A stretch of 64,000 nt of DNA from contig NZ_CP034570.1 in the NCBI RefSeq assembly GCF_003970695.1, positions 3,596,001 to 3,660,000 of the forward strand. Direction: 5' to 3'. This stretch comes from Maribacter sp. MJ134. GTDB taxonomy: Bacteria; Bacteroidota; Bacteroidia; Flavobacteriales; Flavobacteriaceae. Below are positions 28,041 through 37,827 of this stretch, one piece after another (the first letter of the stretch is position 1; the number at the start of each line of letters is the position of its first letter). Under the pieces are notes generated by a model, which did not search any database, was not told the origin of the DNA, and was given only the letters and a program-made list of their open reading frames with translations. A program made the translations under genes and the position numbers.

Positions 28041-28057
28041 TGTCCAAATATTTTACA
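28041..28057. promoter_or_regulatory. Candidate enhancer site 4 (17-bp TGT-N11-ACA dyad)
   Basis: TGTCCAAATATTTTACA agrees with the dyad at 14435 in 15 of 17 positions and with the one at 14457 in 14 of 17. It would be centred about 87 bp upstream of the predicted permease 5 start. Similarity to both sites upstream of tolC argues for one shared regulator. Confidence 0.55.
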
Positions 28058-28091
28058 GTTAAAAAAATTGATTTTATGTAATTAAATGATT

Positions 28092-28105
28092 TTCAACATG
28101 TTGAA
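28092..28105. repeat. 14-bp perfect palindrome before permease 5
   Basis: TTCAACATGTTGAA is a perfect palindrome located between the candidate enhancer pair and the -24-like box. It could be the operator of another regulator. It has no counterpart before tolC. Confidence 0.45.
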
Positions 28106-28109
28106 TGTT

Positions 28110-28125
28110 TGGCATGAAAATAGAA
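28110..28125 (+). promoter_or_regulatory. Weak sigma-54-like element before permease 5
   Basis: TGGCAT, five bases, then TAGAA. The -24 box is good and the spacing is right, but the -12 box lacks the usual GC. Its support comes mainly from position: it lies 91 bp from the start of the upstream dyad pair, against 102 bp in the tolC promoter, a difference of about one helical turn. Confidence 0.4.
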
Positions 28126-28154
28126 TTTAATGATATGTTATCGTTTGATAACCA

Positions 28155-28172
28155 ATCAAAAAACGAACAATC
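28155..28172 (+). repeat. Shared 18-bp permease leader, copy 3
   Basis: This abuts the ATG of permease 5. It lies downstream of the putative second promoter, so it is part of the 5' untranslated region. Confidence 0.7.
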
Positions 28173-30572
28173 ATGTTTAAGAACTATCTAAAAATTGCTT
28201 GGAGAAATCTAATCAAGAACAAAGCGTATTCCGCGATAAATGTCGGTGGTCTGGCTTTAGGAATGGCCGTAACACTTATTATAGGGTTGTGGGTGCAAGA
28301 TGAGCTCACTTACAATAGTTATTTTCAGGATAAAGACAAAATAGCACAGGTTTTTCAGTCGCAGACCTTCAACGGCACTACGGGAACCGGACCTGCCATT
28401 CCAAGACCTTTAGAAAAAGCTTTACGTGAAGGATATGCAGATAACTTTAAGCATTTAATAATGGTCACTTGGACCAATGATCGCTATTTAAAATATAAAG
28501 AAACCAATCTTTCCCGAGCCGGAAATTATGCCCAGAGAGAATTTCCAGAATTATTTGATTTGCAAATTATCAAAGGGGAAAAGGATGGTTTGAGAGAGAT
28601 AAACTCTATTATGCTTTCTGAATCAACGGCTAAAGCTTTATTCGGTGAAGAAGAGCCAATAGGAAAAGTGCTTAAGGTAAGTAATCAATATGATTTGATG
28701 GTAAGTAGTGTTTATAAGGATATACCTGTAAATAATTCCTTTAATGATACAGACTATGTTATTCCTTGGGAACAATATTTAGCTACTACGGAATGGGTGA
28801 GAAATGCAGAGGATAACTGGGGTAATAACTCGTTTCAAATGTTTGGTCAGTTAGCGGATAACGCCAATATGGAGAACGTAAGTATGGCTATTCGAAATGT
28901 GAAAAAAGACTTGAATGAGGATACTGCCGAGTTTAATCCTCAAATTTTTCTTTTTCCTATGAAAGATTGGCACTTACGTAGCAACTTTGAGAATGGGAAA
29001 CAGACCGGAGGTAGAATAAAGTACGTATGGCTTTTCGGGATAATCGGTGCATTTGTATTGCTTTTGGCTTGTATCAATTTTATGAATTTGAGTACTGCAC
29101 GTTCAGAGAAGAGAAGTAAAGAAGTAGGTATTCGAAAATCTATTGGATCACAACGTGGACAACTAATTTATCAGTTTTTAAGCGAATCGTTTTTGGTAGT
29201 TGTTTTTGCCTACTTTTTAGCGTTGGTAATCGTGTTGATATCTCTTAACGGGTTTAACGAATTAGCGCGTAAGGAAATTATATTTCCGTGGTTGAACCCA
29301 ACTTTTTGGATAATTTCTATACTCTTCATTCTGTTCACAGCTTTATTGGCAGGGAGCTACCCGGCACTTTATTTATCATCATTTAGACCGGTAGATGTAT
29401 TAAAAGGAACTTTTAAGGTAGGCAGGTATGCTGGTTTACCAAGAAAGATTTTAGTGGTCGTGCAATTTACCGTTTCCGTTGCCTTCATAATAGGTACGGT
29501 CATTGTAATGCAACAAATAAATCATGCGAAAAATAGACCAGTTGGTTATGACAAGGAAGGTATCATACAGGTACCTACTTTTAGTCAGGATTTTAATGGG
29601 AAGTATGATTTAATGCAAAGTGAATTCCTTAATTCCAATGCAGTTGTGGCTATGTCATCTTCAAGCAGTCCTACGACGCAAATTTGGTCTAATAGAGGTG
29701 GCTTTACCTGGGAAGGTAAGCCAGAAGGTTTTCAAGAGGATTTGGCCTGGACCGAAGTATCCCCGGAATATGCTAAATCTTTAGGACTAAAGATTGTAGA
29801 GGGAAGAGATTTTTCTCGTGATTTTGCTTCGGATTCCTTGGGCGTACTAATCAATGAAACGGCCAAAAAATATTTAGGAATGGAAAACCCGGTAGGTAAG
29901 TTTTTAAAGGATGATGATATAGAAGACCCTAATCCTCCATTAAAAATAATTGGTGTGGTCCAAGATATGATTACACAGTCTCCCTATGAACCAGTAAAAC
30001 AAGGAGTTTACGTATATGACCGTTATGATAATTCAAGCTACTATAACCTTAGATTGAATCCTACATCAAGTGCCTCGGAGAATATAGCTACGGTTGAGCG
30101 AGTATTTAAAGAGCATTTTCCTGATATACCTTTTGAATATGATTTTATAGATGATCAGTATGGCGAAAAGTTTGCATCGGAGGAACGTATTGGTCGTTTG
30201 TCAGGAATTTTTACTGCGCTGGCCATACTCATTAGTTGTCTTGGACTATTTGGACTTACTTCTTTTGTTGCCGAACAGCGCACCAAAGAGATAGGAGTTA
30301 GAAAAGTCCTTGGAGCATCGGTCTTCAATGTATGGAATATGCTTTCAAAAGACTTTTTAAAGCTAGTTATTATCTCTTGTTTCATTGCGGTTCCCGTAGC
30401 TTATTACATCATGAACGGTTGGCTACAAGAGTATCCATATCGGGTAATTTTAAAATGGTGGATATTCGCATTGGCCATGGTGGGTGCTATGGGAGTAACG
30501 GTATTAACGGTTAGCTTTCAAGCCATTAAGGCTGCCAAACAAAACCCTGTAAAAAGCCTAAGAACGGAATAA
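28173..30572 (+). CDS. MacB/FtsX-type ABC permease 5 of 9
   Basis: This encodes 799 residues. It opens MFKNYLKIAWRNLIKNKAYS, has coupling segments EVGIRKSIGS and EIGVRKVLGA, and ends NPVKSLRTE. The domain plan is the double MacB-FtsX arrangement. It is the first gene after the 235-bp gap that carries a dyad pair and a weak -24/-12 element, so it probably opens a second transcriptional block. A copy of the shared 18-bp leader (28155-28172) touches the ATG. The first periplasmic domain is rich in aromatic and charged residues. It is followed by permease 6 after only 10 bp. Confidence 0.9.
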   Translation: MFKNYLKIAWRNLIKNKAYSAINVGGLALGMAVTLIIGLWVQDELTYNSYFQDKDKIAQVFQSQTFNGTTGTGPAIPRPLEKALREGYADNFKHLIMVTWTNDRYLKYKETNLSRAGNYAQREFPELFDLQIIKGEKDGLREINSIMLSESTAKALFGEEEPIGKVLKVSNQYDLMVSSVYKDIPVNNSFNDTDYVIPWEQYLATTEWVRNAEDNWGNNSFQMFGQLADNANMENVSMAIRNVKKDLNEDTAEFNPQIFLFPMKDWHLRSNFENGKQTGGRIKYVWLFGIIGAFVLLLACINFMNLSTARSEKRSKEVGIRKSIGSQRGQLIYQFLSESFLVVVFAYFLALVIVLISLNGFNELARKEIIFPWLNPTFWIISILFILFTALLAGSYPALYLSSFRPVDVLKGTFKVGRYAGLPRKILVVVQFTVSVAFIIGTVIVMQQINHAKNRPVGYDKEGIIQVPTFSQDFNGKYDLMQSEFLNSNAVVAMSSSSSPTTQIWSNRGGFTWEGKPEGFQEDLAWTEVSPEYAKSLGLKIVEGRDFSRDFASDSLGVLINETAKKYLGMENPVGKFLKDDDIEDPNPPLKIIGVVQDMITQSPYEPVKQGVYVYDRYDNSSYYNLRLNPTSSASENIATVERVFKEHFPDIPFEYDFIDDQYGEKFASEERIGRLSGIFTALAILISCLGLFGLTSFVAEQRTKEIGVRKVLGASVFNVWNMLSKDFLKLVIISCFIAVPVAYYIMNGWLQEYPYRVILKWWIFALAMVGAMGVTVLTVSFQAIKAAKQNPVKSLRTE

Positions 30573-30582
30573 GACATAGATT

Positions 30583-32984
30583 ATGATAAGTACAGGGTTA
30601 AAGATAGCATTCAGAGGATTTTTGAGAAATCGGTTTTTCACAACTTTTAATTTATTAAGTCTCGTAGGCGGACTTTTTGTCGCTTTCGTGGCAATTGGAT
30701 ACATCGGTTTTGAAAATAGTTATGATGAATTTCATGAAAATTCCGAAAATATTTACCGCGTGGGTTGGACCTACCGCTCTCAGGATTATAGTATTTTAGG
30801 TTTTGAAAACGGAGCCGATGATAAACAACTCAATGTGGTAACCGGTTTAAAAAAAATTCCCGGTGTAGAAAATGTAGCACAGTTCATAACCTCGGACAAT
30901 CTTGAATTTATAGAATGGGGAGATAAAAGGGTGCAGGAAAAAGGATTTTTAACAACTAACACGCCGCTGGAATTCGCTTCACTTTTTACGTGGTCACCAC
31001 TAATGGGGAGTTTTACCGATTTCGGCAAGGATTTTAATAAAGTACTATTGACCAAATCTACCGCCTTTAAAATATTTGGTGGTGTAATGAATAACTCGTC
31101 CGAAATTATAGGTCAGGTTATCAATATAGGGCAAGAAAATTACAAAGTGGCCGCGGTTATCGAGGACGTGCCTATGAATTCTCATTTCGACTTCACCTTG
31201 GCCTTAAGTAATCCAAGAATTGATTATTGGGGCAGTAGGGTATATATGGGCGTTGCCGACAACATTTCGTATGACGAGGTGGAACTAAGAATGAATCAGG
31301 CGATGGCTAAGATAAACCCATCCGTGGTTAAGGATCCTCTTTATAAAGAACATTTTTTACAACCCTTGGAGGATATTCATCTAAAGTCCAATATTTTGTA
31401 TGAACTGAAAACGCCCGGAAATTATTCGTTCATATATCTAATCGGGGGCTTTGCGGTCTTTATACTTATAATTACGCTGTTCAATTATGCCAATTTTACT
31501 TTGGCCATTAAATCCAAACAAGGGAAGTCAATAGGAATCAAAAAGGCCATGGGAGCAAAGAGCTTCGCCGTAGCGAGACAATTTATATTGGAAGGAGTGT
31601 TATTAGCGCTATTGGCCGTACCTATTTTGGCTCTATTGCTTGCATTGATAGTGCCTTCGTTCAACTCCTTAATGGGTGTAAATTTAAGTGCTAGTCTCTG
31701 GCAGAACCCTCAAACGTTTTTTTTAATAGTTGGCCTGGCAATTGTTCTGGGAGTATTGGCGAGTATAGCCCCGGCGCTATTTCTCTCTACCAAGAATGCT
31801 TTAAGTTTATTCAATCAAAAATTAAAGGACAATCGCTTTGAGCATTTTTCCATTCGCAAGTATCTGGTAGTAAGTCAGTTTGTAATATTGATTTCTATTA
31901 CCTCGGTATCTTATTTTGTTATCCAGCAAATGGATTTTATTGAGAATAAGGATGTAGGCTATAAAAAGAAGGGGTGCTATATGCGTATACGTCATCCGAA
32001 AAACAGAATATTTTTCAAGAACGTCTTAGACAAGTTCCTTGGATAGACCACGTGGGCAATGGTTCCTCTTTTGGAATAGGCACTTTCAACCAGACAACGT
32101 ACAAACTAAAAGGAATAGAAGAAGTTTTTGACGATGCCAATCAACTCTATCTAGACTATGAAGCTTTAAAGGCATACGGAATAGAAACCAGTATAGGTAG
32201 TGTTGAAGTAACTGGTAGAAAAACAATTATTAATAGAACTGCAGCAGAAAAATTCGCTAATGTTAAAAATGTTTCCGTTGAAGAACTTATAGGCACCACC
32301 GTAATCACAGAACCTGAATATACCTCGGAGGAGGGACAGGTGGGATTCCCCTTTGTAATTGATGGAATATTTGAAGATGTAAATATTTTTTCTTTACGAG
32401 AGCAAGTAGAACCTTACTTCATAACACTTTCTCCAAACGTTCGTATGGCTGGGGTGAGTATAATTTCTTTCGATTCTGAGAAAACGGATTTAGTCACTGA
32501 TAAGATAGCTTCTGTTTATGAAAGTATTGGAGATGTATTGCCTCTAGAGATTGAATTTTTGAGTCAAAATATTTCAAGTCTCTATACACAGGACAAGCAA
32601 ACGGTAAACCTTATTTTTTGGATGAATATTTTAGCGATAGTGCTTGCTGCAATAGGTATTATAGGTATTACGGTATTTTTGGTAATAGCCAGAACCAAAG
32701 AGATAGGGATACGAAAAGTGCTCGGTGCTTCTGAATTTCATATCATTAAATCATCGGTAAGAGAGTATGTACTCTATATAACAATAGCTCTACTCATTAG
32801 TTGGCCCATTGCCTACTATGGAAGTAAGCAATGGCTTTCTAATTTTGCGTATAGGATAGAGATTCAGCATCTAGCATTCTTAATAGTTGGTCTGGCAGCA
32901 TTCTTAGGAACGTCTATTTTGGTAGGTACTGTAGCACTTAATGCAGCGAAGAAGAATCCCGTAAAAAGTTTGAGAACAGAATAA
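30583..32984 (+). pseudogene. MacB/FtsX-type ABC permease 6 of 9, broken by a -1 frameshift
   Basis: Two overlapping frames (30583-32046 and 31974-32984) together make one permease. The first encodes the N-terminus, first periplasmic domain, first FtsX bundle and helix 5, and then runs into unrelated residues after DVGYKKKG. The second resumes with LYAYTSSEKQ and ends EIGIRKVLGA ... NPVKSLRTE. Adding one base to the G4 run at 31971-31974 restores a single 800-residue frame, the family's exact length. The first-half coupling segment is degenerate (SIGIKKAMGA). Without correction the product lacks the second half and would probably be inactive. A sequencing error in the homopolymer is as likely as a real mutation. 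Confidence 0.85.
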
Positions 32985-32994
32985 AACGTATAGA

Positions 32995-35376
32995 ATGCTG
33001 ATAAAATATGCGCTAAGGAATATTAGAAAGAGACCTGTTCTTAACAGTATTAAAATTGTTGGACTCTCACTAGGATCGTGTGGTGTACTATTCATTGTAC
33101 TATTCATTAAGAGCGAATTAAGCTATGATTTAGCGCATACCCGTACGGAACGTACCTACAGGTTCACTACTACGAATCCTGGCATTCTAAAAGGTAATCA
33201 CTTTGCAAGGTTCACTGATGCCAAAAGCGTTCCCCAACTTATGGAACAGCTTCCGGAGATTGAGGATCACGTGAGATTAATGCCCTTAAGGGATAGACTC
33301 ATTCTAAAGGATGAGCAGCACTACGCTATTGATCAGGCTTTTGCGGTAGACGATACTTTTTTTAGAATTTTTAATATTGATTTCAAAGAAGGTAACAAAG
33401 AAACTGCGCTAAAGGAAATCGGCGGGGCCGTCATATCCCGATCACTGGCCCAAAAAGTATTCGGTGATGAAAATCCAATGGGAAAAATTATCTCCTTGCC
33501 ACCAGGTCATTATAATTCCATTAAGACAACTTTTACCGTAACGGGTGTTATGGAAGATTTTGTAAAGGAAAGTCACCTTCATCCCGATTTGTTGGTGATG
33601 CCCGGCGAAGATGCCATGAACGGTTGGACCTATGTTTATTTGTTACTGAAGGACAAAGCGAGTGCTGTTGGACTTGATGGTAAGCTATCTACCAAATTAA
33701 ACGAAATCTATGGTATAGCGGAAACTGAGGCGGAAAAATATAAGGCGCACATTACCAATATCAAGGAAATTCATCTAAAATCTAATTTATTACGGGAAAT
33801 AGAACCCAACGGTAATATGACTAATATTTGGTTGTTAAGTATTGCCGCTTTGATCTTGCTCTTTATATCCCTAAGTAATTTTACCAGTCTAAATATAGGT
33901 ATGGCTGGTTATCTTACTAAATTTCTAGCATTGCAAAAAATATTGGGATCTTCCAAAAGAGTAATGTCGCGTTACTTTTTATTGGAAAGTGCGCTCATTA
34001 TTTTTCTTTCGCTCCTTATTGTTTCTGTGATTTCCTTTCGGTTAAATAGTATGGTACTAGAGCGCTACCAAATTGACCTTTTTCAAGGCAACGAGTGGTT
34101 TGTTCTGGGAGTTGTAGTGGTTTTTTCGCTCTTAGGTATTATCGCAGGAATGCAACCTGCTTTCAAGCAACGTTTTCAAAATGCTTCCTTAGGTACCCGT
34201 ATCAAAGCAGATGGCGCGCTAGGCACGCATAAAGTACTTTTAATCGCTCAATTTGGCCTAGCCATGTTTTTATTGGTCGGGGTAATCGTTATTTCTCGCC
34301 AAACGAACTACGCTCTGGACAATTCCATGGCGGCCAAAGAGGATAATGTGGTATGTATTCCGTACGTGCATTCTGAAGTGCAAAAAGATTTTGGTCTCTT
34401 TAAAAATCAACTTTTAAAGCAAAGTGCAGTGGCATCCGTTTCTGCAATGATGGCACCTCCGGGAGGGGAAACAAACGATATGTTCTCTTTTGAGATGCAA
34501 AACGTCCCCAATAAGGAAGCGGAATACATAGGCGTATTTTCATGCGATAATTCTTTTGCCGATGTATTCGGACTTTCATTTCTAGGCGGTAAGAATTTCA
34601 ACCAAAATAGTGTTGATCAAGACGGTAACGGGGAGTACTTGATTAATAAGACCGCCCTAAGCTATTTGGGCTATCAAGATGCGAATGCCATAATCGGGGA
34701 GGATTTCGCTTTGATATCCCCTGTGGAGGGTGTAACCATGCCAAAAGGAAAAATTATAGGAGTTGTTGAAGATTTTCACCTTTCCGGACTTCAGACCAAG
34801 GTAGAGCCTTTAGTATTATTCAAAAGGGAGAACAGTTGGTTAGAGAATATAGTGATATCCTATGAACCAACCGCTCGTGCAGAGGCCGTAGCATCGATTA
34901 AAACTACGTGGAACGAGTTGTTTCCAAAATATCCCTTGACCTATTATCAGGTAAGTAGTCTCTACAAAGAGGTGTACAAGACAGAACGGCTACAGAAAAA
35001 TCTGATTTTAATATTTGCGTTAACAGCTGTTTTTATTTGTGCTATGGGCGTATTGGGACTCTCGTTAATGGTAGCACAAAGAAGGGTTAAGGAAATTGGG
35101 ATTAGAAAGGTGAACGGGGCCACGATTTCTGAAATACTGGTGATGCTAAATACCGATTTTCTAAAATGGTTGCTCCTTGCCTTTGTGTTGGCTACTCCGA
35201 TTGCTTATTTCGCGGCAAGCAAATGGCTAGAGGTATTCGCATATAAAATAGATATAGAGATAGGAATGTTCTTGCTTGCAGGAGGAACAGTTATGGCTAT
35301 AACCATATTTACTGTTAGTTGGCATAGTTATAAAGCGGCGAGAGTTAATCCTGTGACAAGTTTACGAACCGAGTAA
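32995..35376 (+). CDS. MacB/FtsX-type ABC permease 7 of 9, divergent first half
   Basis: This encodes 793 residues. The N-terminus (MLIKYALRNIRKRPVLNS) is less like the others. In the first half the usual E-[VI]-G-[VI]-R-K coupling segment is replaced by LALQKILGSS, preceded by a sequence without the common STARS stretch. The second half keeps EIGIRKVNGA, and the tail is NPVTSLRTE. The double periplasmic/FtsX plan is retained. If the coupling segments contact the ATPases, this permease may engage only one of the two nucleotide-binding sites normally. It follows permease 6 by 10 bp and belongs to the same transcript. Confidence 0.88.
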   Translation: MLIKYALRNIRKRPVLNSIKIVGLSLGSCGVLFIVLFIKSELSYDLAHTRTERTYRFTTTNPGILKGNHFARFTDAKSVPQLMEQLPEIEDHVRLMPLRDRLILKDEQHYAIDQAFAVDDTFFRIFNIDFKEGNKETALKEIGGAVISRSLAQKVFGDENPMGKIISLPPGHYNSIKTTFTVTGVMEDFVKESHLHPDLLVMPGEDAMNGWTYVYLLLKDKASAVGLDGKLSTKLNEIYGIAETEAEKYKAHITNIKEIHLKSNLLREIEPNGNMTNIWLLSIAALILLFISLSNFTSLNIGMAGYLTKFLALQKILGSSKRVMSRYFLLESALIIFLSLLIVSVISFRLNSMVLERYQIDLFQGNEWFVLGVVVVFSLLGIIAGMQPAFKQRFQNASLGTRIKADGALGTHKVLLIAQFGLAMFLLVGVIVISRQTNYALDNSMAAKEDNVVCIPYVHSEVQKDFGLFKNQLLKQSAVASVSAMMAPPGGETNDMFSFEMQNVPNKEAEYIGVFSCDNSFADVFGLSFLGGKNFNQNSVDQDGNGEYLINKTALSYLGYQDANAIIGEDFALISPVEGVTMPKGKIIGVVEDFHLSGLQTKVEPLVLFKRENSWLENIVISYEPTARAEAVASIKTTWNELFPKYPLTYYQVSSLYKEVYKTERLQKNLILIFALTAVFICAMGVLGLSLMVAQRRVKEIGIRKVNGATISEILVMLNTDFLKWLLLAFVLATPIAYFAASKWLEVFAYKIDIEIGMFLLAGGTVMAITIFTVSWHSYKAARVNPVTSLRTE

Positions 35377-35384
35377 GTCATCAA

Positions 35385-35410
35385 CCTGTGCTGAGCGATG
35401 TCGAAGCATC
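35385..35410. repeat. Short dispersed GAGCG...GTCGAAG repeat, permease 7/8 spacer
   Basis: The core TGTGCTGAGCGATGTCGAAG resembles the REP-like intergenic element TGTCCTGAGCGnnGTCGAAG found in many bacterial genomes. A related copy lies at 41177-41196, and a degenerate one (GTGCCAAGCACAGTTGAAG) lies at 18163-18181 before permease 1. All three follow a CATC or CATCAA context. Confidence 0.5.
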
Positions 35411-35425
35411 AAAAAACGACCAATC
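35408..35425 (+). repeat. Shared 18-bp permease leader, copy 4
   Basis: This abuts the ATG of permease 8, directly after a short dispersed repeat. A looser version (ATCAAAAAATCGAATAAAAC) precedes permease 9. Confidence 0.65.
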
Positions 35426-37786
35426 ATGTTAAAAAACTATCTAAAAATTGCCTGGAGAAATCTTCTTAGAAATCGAGGGTTTTCGGCATTGAATATTGCA
35501 GGACTCTCTATAGGTCTTGCTGCTACCGCATTAATTGTATTATGGATAGATTATGAGTTAAGTTTTGATAAATTTCACGAACGTGGTGACCGTATTTATC
35601 AAGTCTATAACAAATACCCCGTTGATGGTGAAATATGGACCTGGAATTCTACGCCAAAAATTATGGGACCTACCATTAAAAAAGACTTTCCTGAGGTAGA
35701 GCGCGTTTCCAGATATAATTATGATGATACTTATTTGTTTTCGGTCGGAGATAAGCGTTTAAAGGCAACAGGTACAATTGTAGATAAGGACTTTTTGTAT
35801 ATGTTTAGTTTCCCATTGGTAAATGGAACCAATGAGACGGTATTTGAAGATGTAAATGTTGTTGTGGTAACGGAAACTTTTGCCAAAGAACTTTTTGGGG
35901 ATAAAGACCCAATGGGCCAGGTCGTTAAAATTGATAATGACAATGTATTTAAGGTTACAGGGGTATTGAAAGACTTACCCGAGAACAGTGAATTCCATTT
36001 TAAGTTTTTGATTCCTTGGTCCTATTTGAAACAGATTGGCCATGATGACAAGCACTGGGGTAATAACTCTATTGCTACCTATATTATGCTTAAGGAAAAT
36101 GCGAACTTTGCCTCTTTTTCTCAGAAAATTAGTAACCTGCGAAAAATTCATGACAAGGATGCCGCAGATATGGTAACCTACCCATATCCTTTCTTTAGGA
36201 ACTATCTCTACGGCGAATTCGAGAATGGAGAAGAAAAGGGCGGTAGGATAGGAGTCATCAGGGTATTTAGTATAATCGCTATCATCATTCTTCTGATTGC
36301 CTGTATAAATTTTATGAATTTAAGTACGGCACGAAGCGAAAAACGTGCTAAGGAAGTAGGCATACGCAAGGTTATAGGTGCCCAAAGAGGAGGGCTTATA
36401 AGTCAGTTCATCGGTGAGTCCGTATTACTTTCCACGGTAAGTGCACTATTGGCATTTGTGCTTTTATTACTAGTGTTGCCTAAATTTAACGAGTTACTGC
36501 ATATAGAGGCGCGTATAGATTATGCAGACCCTTTGTTCTGGGGCTCGGCTCTTGCCATTATTCTCTTTACGGGTATCTTGGCGGGTAGTTATCCTGCTTT
36601 ATATTTATCCGCCTTTAAACCTATTTCGGTTTTAAAAGGAACTTTTCAAAAGTTGAATTCTAAATTTAGTGCTAGAAAAGTATTGGTCGTAGTACAATTT
36701 GCTGCAGCCATTGTCTTTATTACCGCTACGCTGATTGTTAAGCAACAACTGAACAAAGTTCAGAATAGACAAATGGGATATAGCAAGGATAATCTTATCT
36801 ATACCTATATGGAGGGTGATGTAAAACAAAAATATCAGGGGATTAAGAATGAATTACTTGCTTCAGGTGCCGTTACCTCGGTTACACGCACCGTTTCGCC
36901 GGTTACCGAAAACTGGAGCAATTCTTGGGATATGGAGTGGCAGGGCAAGGATTTAGAGGATAAAACATTAATTCTACGGTTTACGGCCGGTGAGGCTATT
37001 GCGAAGACCTTAGGATTGGAAGTGCTTGCGGGGAGAGATTTGAACCATACCCTTTACCCATCCGATAGCACGGCGATGATAATTAATGAGACCGCTGCCA
37101 TACATATGGGTTTTGAGGACCCCATAGGTCACATAGTGAAGGATATGGGAATGGATTGGCGCATCATAGGCGTAGTTAAGGATTTTGTGTTTACCTCTCC
37201 GTTTCAAGACATAGAACCTGTAATTATTCATGGTAACGGAGAATGGACCAACTTTATCCATTTAAAACTAAACGCACGGCATAATACTAGTCAAAATCTT
37301 GGGAAAATAGAAAACATATTTAAAAAGTTTAATCCGGAATATCCTTTCAATTATGAATTTGTAGATCAGCAATATGCATACAAGTTCGCGGATGAGAAAA
37401 GGACCCAAACCCTAGCAAATCTATCTGCACTGTTGACCATATTTATATCATGTTTAGGTTTGTTTGGTCTGGCTAGCTATATGGCTGAGAACCGAATTAA
37501 GGAAATAGGTGTTCGTAAGGTATTGGGAGCATCGGTTCAGAGCATAACAACGCTTCTTTCGATAGACTTTCTAAAACTGGTCTTAATTTCTATTGTATTG
37601 GGCGTACCTGTTTCTTGGTATCTAATGAGTAAATGGCTACAGGAATTTGCCTTTAGGATACACATTTCTTGGTGGACTTTTGCCCTGGCGGGAGTTTTAG
37701 CCTTGGCCATAGCTTTCGTAACAGTAAGTTATCAAGCAGTAAAGGCGGCCGTTGTAAATCCCGTAGACTCTTTGAGAGACGAATAG
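35426..37786 (+). CDS. MacB/FtsX-type ABC permease 8 of 9
   Basis: This encodes 786 residues, the shortest intact paralogue. It opens MLKNYLKIAWRNLLRNRGFS, has coupling segments EVGIRKVIGA and EIGVRKVLGA, and its tail is NPVDSLRDE rather than SLRTE. The first periplasmic domain resembles that of permease 5: both contain an EFENGEE/NFENGKQ segment before the second helix. The 49-bp spacer to permease 7 contains a short dispersed repeat (GTGCTGAGC...GTCGAAG) and a copy of the 18-bp leader touching the ATG. The domain plan and membrane topology are the same as in the other members. Confidence 0.9.
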   Translation: MLKNYLKIAWRNLLRNRGFSALNIAGLSIGLAATALIVLWIDYELSFDKFHERGDRIYQVYNKYPVDGEIWTWNSTPKIMGPTIKKDFPEVERVSRYNYDDTYLFSVGDKRLKATGTIVDKDFLYMFSFPLVNGTNETVFEDVNVVVVTETFAKELFGDKDPMGQVVKIDNDNVFKVTGVLKDLPENSEFHFKFLIPWSYLKQIGHDDKHWGNNSIATYIMLKENANFASFSQKISNLRKIHDKDAADMVTYPYPFFRNYLYGEFENGEEKGGRIGVIRVFSIIAIIILLIACINFMNLSTARSEKRAKEVGIRKVIGAQRGGLISQFIGESVLLSTVSALLAFVLLLLVLPKFNELLHIEARIDYADPLFWGSALAIILFTGILAGSYPALYLSAFKPISVLKGTFQKLNSKFSARKVLVVVQFAAAIVFITATLIVKQQLNKVQNRQMGYSKDNLIYTYMEGDVKQKYQGIKNELLASGAVTSVTRTVSPVTENWSNSWDMEWQGKDLEDKTLILRFTAGEAIAKTLGLEVLAGRDLNHTLYPSDSTAMIINETAAIHMGFEDPIGHIVKDMGMDWRIIGVVKDFVFTSPFQDIEPVIIHGNGEWTNFIHLKLNARHNTSQNLGKIENIFKKFNPEYPFNYEFVDQQYAYKFADEKRTQTLANLSALLTIFISCLGLFGLASYMAENRIKEIGVRKVLGASVQSITTLLSIDFLKLVLISIVLGVPVSWYLMSKWLQEFAFRIHISWWTFALAGVLALAIAFVTVSYQAVKAAVVNPVDSLRDE

Positions 37787-37827
37787 TGTAACCTTCAATA
37801 AACATCAATCAAAAAATCGAATAAAAC

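Noticed and set aside
31955..31980. Programmed -1 frameshift in permease 6
   Set aside because: The run AAAAAGAAGGGG does not form a proper X-XXY-YYZ heptamer in frame, and I see no downstream hairpin or upstream Shine-Dalgarno. Mutation or sequence error is simpler.
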